Position numbers and translations under genes: made by a program. A stretch of 64,000 nt of DNA from Celeribacter litoreus (lineage in GTDB: Bacteria; Pseudomonadota; Alphaproteobacteria; Rhodobacterales; Rhodobacteraceae): the NCBI RefSeq assembly GCF_020165855.1, contig NZ_JAIUFY010000014.1, forward strand, positions 248,001 to 312,000, read 5' to 3'. The notes under the pieces are model-generated. The model was given only the letters and a program-made list of their open reading frames with translations. It was not told where the DNA came from and did not search any database. Below are positions 60,548 to 64,000 of the stretch, one piece after another (position 1 is the stretch's first letter; each line of letters opens with the position of its first letter).

Positions 60548-62059
60548 ATGAGCGCTCTCGAAGAGAACCTATCCAAAGCCAAGGCCTATATGGCTAAATT
60601 TGCCGAAACCGGCGTCATGAACCACATCGGCGGCGAAAGCGTGCCGGCCAAATCCGGCAAGGTTTTCGAAACCACGTCGCCGGTTGATGGCAAGGTTCTT
60701 GCTTCTGTTGCCAAAGGCGACGAAAGCGACATCGGAGCTGCTGTTGCGGCTGCGAAAGAAGCGTTCAAAACCTGGTCCAAAATGCCGGGCAAAGAGCGCA
60801 AAGCGATCCTGATCAAGGTTGCAGAAGGCATTGAGGCCCGCGCCGAAGAGATCGCCTTCACCGAATGCATGGACACCGGCCAGGCGCTGCGCTTCATGTC
60901 CAAAGCGGCGATCCGTGGTGCTGCCAACTTCCGCTTCTTCGCGGATCAGGCTCCGACCGCCGAAGACGGTCTCGCGCTGCGCAACCCGAACCAGATGAAC
61001 GTGACTTCCCGTCGCCCGATCGGCCCGATCGGTGTGATCACCCCGTGGAACACGCCGTTCATGCTCTCCACCTGGAAAATCGCGCCGGCTCTGGCCGCCG
61101 GTTGTACCGTGGTGCACAAGCCGGCTGAATTCTCCCCAATGACCGCGAAACTGCTCGTGGAAATCGCGGAAGAAGCCGGTCTGCCGAAAGGTGTTCTCAA
61201 CCTCGTCAACGGTTTCGGCGAAGACGCCGGTAAAGCCCTGACCGAGCACAAAGACATCAAAGCCATCGCATTCGTCGGCGAGAGCCGCACCGGCTCCCTG
61301 ATCATGAAGCAGGGCTCTGACACGCTGAAGCGTTTCCACCTCGAGCTTGGCGGCAAGAACCCGGTCATCGTGTTCGAAGACGCAGACATGGAGCGCGCGG
61401 TCGATGCGGCTGCGTTCATGATCTACTCCCTGAACGGCGAACGCTGCACCTCCTCCTCGCGCGTTCTCGTGCAGGAGAGCATCTACGAAGAGTTCACCAC
61501 CAAACTCGCTGATGTTGCCAGCCGTATCAAAGTCGGTCACCCGCTCGATCCGGAAACCGTGGTCGGCCCGCTGATCCACCCGGAACACGAGACCAAGGTT
61601 CTGTCCTACTTCGACAAAGCCAAAGCTTCTGGTGCGACCATCGCTGCCGGTGGTGAGAAAGTTGGCGAAGAAGGCTGCTTCGTGCGCCCGACGCTCTTCA
61701 CCAACGCGACCAACGACATGGATATCGCTCAGGAAGAGATCTTTGGCCCGGTCCTCACCGCGATCCCGTTCAAGGATGACGAAGACGCACTGAAACTGGC
61801 AAACGACGTGGAATACGGTCTGGCCGCTTACCTTTGGACCAACGACCTGAACCGCGCCATGTACATGACCGACAACCTCGAAGCCGGCATGATGTGGGTG
61901 AACTCCGAGAACGTCCGTCACCTTCCGTCCCCGTTCGGCGGTGTGAAAGCCTCCGGCATCGGCCGCGATGGTGGTGACTGGTCCTTCGATTTCTACATGG
62001 AAACGGTCAACGTCTCCTTCCCGCGTCAGTACCACAAAGTGCCGAAACTCGGCGGCTAA
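60548..62059 (+). CDS. hpaE: 5-carboxymethyl-2-hydroxymuconate semialdehyde dehydrogenase HpaE
   Basis: 503 aa aldehyde dehydrogenase. Catalytic Glu is in LELGGKNP and the catalytic Cys in NGERCTSSSRV. It oxidises the semialdehyde made by HpaD. Sequence and gene order hpaF-E-D point to the homoprotocatechuate pathway. A hairpin follows at 62076-62102. Confidence 0.9.
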   Translation: MSALEENLSKAKAYMAKFAETGVMNHIGGESVPAKSGKVFETTSPVDGKVLASVAKGDESDIGAAVAAAKEAFKTWSKMPGKERKAILIKVAEGIEARAEEIAFTECMDTGQALRFMSKAAIRGAANFRFFADQAPTAEDGLALRNPNQMNVTSRRPIGPIGVITPWNTPFMLSTWKIAPALAAGCTVVHKPAEFSPMTAKLLVEIAEEAGLPKGVLNLVNGFGEDAGKALTEHKDIKAIAFVGESRTGSLIMKQGSDTLKRFHLELGGKNPVIVFEDADMERAVDAAAFMIYSLNGERCTSSSRVLVQESIYEEFTTKLADVASRIKVGHPLDPETVVGPLIHPEHETKVLSYFDKAKASGATIAAGGEKVGEEGCFVRPTLFTNATNDMDIAQEEIFGPVLTAIPFKDDEDALKLANDVEYGLAAYLWTNDLNRAMYMTDNLEAGMMWVNSENVRHLPSPFGGVKASGIGRDGGDWSFDFYMETVNVSFPRQYHKVPKLGG

Positions 62060-62075
62060 CGCGCTCCAGAACGAT

Positions 62076-62102
62076 GGGAGAGGGGGCACGGCTGCCTCTC
62101 CC
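62076..62102 (+). other. Hairpin between hpaE and hpaD
   Basis: GGGAGAGG (62076-62083) pairs with CCTCTCCC (62095-62102) over an 11-base loop. No T-run. Probably sets relative hpaE and hpaD mRNA levels. Confidence 0.45.
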
Positions 62103-62149
62103 GCACCACAAAACAAAGAAATACGCACAAAAAGAAGAGAGTCTGAGAC

Positions 62150-63130
62150 ATGCCTATCCCGGCCCCAAATCTCTATCCGCCGTTTAACATCATCCGCCTG
62201 AGCCACGTTGTGTTCGGTGTGAAAGACGTCGCGGCGTCCCGCAAATTCTACGTCGATATCCTCGGCCTTCAGGTCACGGATGAAGATGCAGACACCGTTT
62301 ACCTGCGCGCTATGGAAGAGCGTGGCCACCACTGCATGGTGCTGCAGAAATCCGACGTGAGCGAAGTAAAATCGCTTTCCTTCAAAGTCTTCTCCGAAGA
62401 AGAACTCGACAAAGCCGAAGAGTGGTTCAAATCCAAAGGCCACGCGACGTCTTGGGTTGAGCGTCCGTATCAGGGCCGCACCCTCGCGACTGTCGACAAC
62501 TACGGCATGCCGATCGAATTCTATTTCCAGATGGACCGCCTGTCGCCGATCCACCAGAAATACGAACTTTACAAAGGCGTTAAGCCGCTCCGCATCGACC
62601 ACTTCAACTGCTACTCGCAGTCCGTGGATGAAAGCGTTGCCTTCTATAACGAAATCGGCTTCCGCGTGACGGAATACACCGAGGACGAAGAGAGCGGAAA
62701 ACTCTGGGCAGCATGGACCCACCGCAAGGGCGGCGTGCACGACATCGCCTTCACCAACGGTCTCGGCCCGCGCCTGCACCACACCGCTTTCTGGGTGCCG
62801 ACGCCGCTGAACATCATCGACCTGTGCGACCTGATGGCCACCACCGGCTATGTTGCAAACATCGAGCGTGGTCCAGGCCGTCACGGCATCTCCAACGCCT
62901 TCTTCCTCTACATTCTGGACCCCGATGGACACCGCATCGAGATCTACTGCTCTGACTACCAGACGGTCGATCCGGATCTCGAAGCGATCAAATGGGACCT
63001 GAAAGACCCGCAGCGCCAGACCCTCTGGGGTGCGCCTGCACCGCGCAGCTGGTTCGAGCACGGCTCCACCTTCGAGGGCGTAGAGCCGAAGGAAAGCACG
63101 CTCGCCGCGACGCCGATCATCGCCCCGTAA
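62150..63130 (+). CDS. hpaD: 3,4-dihydroxyphenylacetate 2,3-dioxygenase HpaD (extradiol)
   Basis: 326 aa, vicinal-oxygen-chelate extradiol dioxygenase. The Fe ligands are visible: H151 (RIDHFN), H210 or H211 (LHHTAFW) and E264 (HRIEIY), as in homoprotocatechuate dioxygenases of Brevibacterium and Arthrobacter type. It opens the ring between C2 and C3. A hairpin (GGGGCAGGC 63150-63158 with GCCTGTCCC 63168-63176, one G.T) follows. Confidence 0.9.
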   Translation: MPIPAPNLYPPFNIIRLSHVVFGVKDVAASRKFYVDILGLQVTDEDADTVYLRAMEERGHHCMVLQKSDVSEVKSLSFKVFSEEELDKAEEWFKSKGHATSWVERPYQGRTLATVDNYGMPIEFYFQMDRLSPIHQKYELYKGVKPLRIDHFNCYSQSVDESVAFYNEIGFRVTEYTEDEESGKLWAAWTHRKGGVHDIAFTNGLGPRLHHTAFWVPTPLNIIDLCDLMATTGYVANIERGPGRHGISNAFFLYILDPDGHRIEIYCSDYQTVDPDLEAIKWDLKDPQRQTLWGAPAPRSWFEHGSTFEGVEPKESTLAATPIIAP

Positions 63131-63149
63131 GGCGCTGACACCAAACACC

Positions 63150-63176
63150 GGGGCAGGCGCGCCAAGTGCCTGTCCC
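63150..63176 (+). other. Hairpin between hpaD and the semialdehyde dehydrogenase gene
   Basis: A 9-bp stem with one G.T pair around a 9-base loop. The arm GGGxCAGGC resembles that of the hairpin at 32795-32830. No T-run. Confidence 0.4.
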
Positions 63177-63209
63177 TCACTTGCAAGACCTGTTTTCGAG
63201 GACATCCCA

Positions 63210-64000
63210 ATGCTCAAAGACCCGACACTTATGAAAGAGGCTGCCCTTGTTGGCGCCGAGTGGATCGCCGCTGGCGACGACGGGATCGCGGTCACCAATC
63301 CGGCCACGGGCGACGTGATCGGTCATGTTCCGCGCCTCGGCGCAAAAGAGACCGAAGCTGCCATTGCCGCTGCTGAAGTGGCACAAAAGGACTGGGCTGC
63401 CAAAACCGCGAAAGAGCGCTCCGTAATTTTGCGCCGCTGGTATGATCTCATGGTGGAAAACGCCGACGATCTGGCGGAAATCCTGACACTCGAACAGGGT
63501 AAACCTCTGGCCGAAGCCAAAGGCGAAATCCTTTACGGCGCGTCCTTTATCGAATGGTTCGCCGAAGAAGCCCGCCGTGTCTACGGTGACGTCATTCCGG
63601 GCCACGCCGCTGACAAACGCATCGTTGTCGTTAAACAGCCGATTGGTGTTGTTGCTGCGATCACCCCGTGGAACTTCCCCAACGCCATGATCACCCGCAA
63701 GGCCGGTCCGGCGCTTGCAGCGGGCTGTTCCATCGTTCTCAAACCGGCTGGCCAAACGCCGTTCTCCGCCATCGCTCTCGCGGTTCTGGCTCAGCGCGCC
63801 GGTCTGCCGGATGGTCTCTTCTCTGTTCTCACCGGCTCCGCCCGTGAGATCGGCGGCGTCATGACCAGCTCCGATGTCGTCCGCAAGCTGACGTTCACCG
63901 GTTCGACCGAGGTTGGCGTGGAACTCATGCGCCAATGTGCGCCGACGGTGAAAAAGCTCGCACTCGAACTCGGCGGTAACGCACCGTTTATCGTGTTCGA
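63210..64000 (+). CDS. gabD: Succinate-semialdehyde dehydrogenase-like enzyme, cut by right edge
   Basis: 263 visible codons of an aldehyde dehydrogenase from ATG 63210. The N-terminal part and the cofactor segment (ITPWNFPNAMITRKAGPALA) and LELGGNAPFIVF are present, while the catalytic Cys lies beyond the edge. The GabD-like text (LEQGKPLAEAKGEI) fits succinate-semialdehyde dehydrogenase, the last step of the homoprotocatechuate meta pathway, consistent with hpaD upstream. Confidence 0.82.
   Translation, partial: MLKDPTLMKEAALVGAEWIAAGDDGIAVTNPATGDVIGHVPRLGAKETEAAIAAAEVAQKDWAAKTAKERSVILRRWYDLMVENADDLAEILTLEQGKPLAEAKGEILYGASFIEWFAEEARRVYGDVIPGHAADKRIVVVKQPIGVVAAITPWNFPNAMITRKAGPALAAGCSIVLKPAGQTPFSAIALAVLAQRAGLPDGLFSVLTGSAREIGGVMTSSDVVRKLTFTGSTEVGVELMRQCAPTVKKLALELGGNAPFIVF

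Noticed and set aside
60569-63307. 912-codon open frame antisense to hpaE and hpaD
   Set aside because: It mirrors the codon bias of two well-supported genes on the plus strand and has no family features. Long antisense frames are common in GC-rich genes that rarely use TTA, CTA and TCA codons.
1-64000. CRISPR arrays, tRNA or rRNA genes, insertion sequences or prophage
   Set aside because: I looked for repeat arrays, cloverleaf sequences, transposase genes and phage genes and saw none. Short inverted repeats are intercistronic hairpins or operators.

Overview
The window is about 60% GC, with tightly packed genes, frequent ATGA/GTGA start-stop overlaps and Rhodobacteraceae-like gene content. 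This includes a complete C-P lyase operon with an alphaproteobacterial PhnE2, many polyamine-type ABC importers, a TRAP importer and a DUF1045 gene. I read it as the chromosome or a large replicon of a marine-type alphaproteobacterium (roseobacter-like); that is inference. I saw no rRNA, tRNA, CRISPR array, insertion sequence or phage gene. The window is almost wholly an accessory uptake-and-catabolism region.

Layout: (1) 1-487 holds an MFS exporter cut by the left edge. (2) 637-10961 holds a LysR regulator divergent from a FAD monooxygenase, a CMD protein, an AhpD-like protein, an opine-dehydrogenase-like protein, a complete polyamine-type ABC importer and a class V PLP enzyme. (3) 11292-25663 holds phosphonate catabolism: phnCDEE plus a hexapeptide transferase, phnF, phnGHIJKL-N, a divergent DUF1045 phosphoesterase, and phnM followed by an MFS transporter and a TIM-barrel isomerase. 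Pho-box-like sites sit in front of phnC, phnG and phnM.

(4) 25918-38454 holds a double-winged-helix GntR regulator and an operon with two different ABC ATPases, two permeases, two SDR dehydrogenases, a binding protein, a NodB-fold deacetylase, a small CxLC protein, a CobW-type GTPase, a binding-protein paralogue without a signal peptide and an asparaginase, closed by a strong terminator. (5) 38571-46597 (minus strand) holds a TRAP importer with PyrK, class 1 PyrD, a carbamoylase-type amidohydrolase, PyrE and an XRE regulator. It looks like an orotate or dihydropyrimidine uptake and use cassette.

(6) 47041-57054 holds a ThDP enzyme, another ABC importer, an Asp/Glu-type racemase, a pair of NodB/PuuE-like proteins (the second without the metal ligands), an M20 hydrolase and ureidoglycine aminohydrolase AllE, which together suggest ureide or hydantoin-like catabolism. 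(7) 57060-59447 holds a LysR regulator and a divergent GlcD-type 2-hydroxyacid dehydrogenase. (8) 59561-64000 holds homoprotocatechuate meta-cleavage genes hpaR, hpaF, hpaE and hpaD and a semialdehyde dehydrogenase cut by the right edge.

The common logic is import of a nitrogen- or phosphorus-containing organic compound by a high-affinity system, followed by dedicated enzymes, each cassette with its own regulator. Most binding-protein genes are followed by a strong intercistronic hairpin. The parts I find least explained by known pathways are 33955-38454 (GTPase, CxLC protein and cytosolic binding-protein paralogue), the mismatched ATPase pair of the same operon, and the degenerate deacetylase at 54240.
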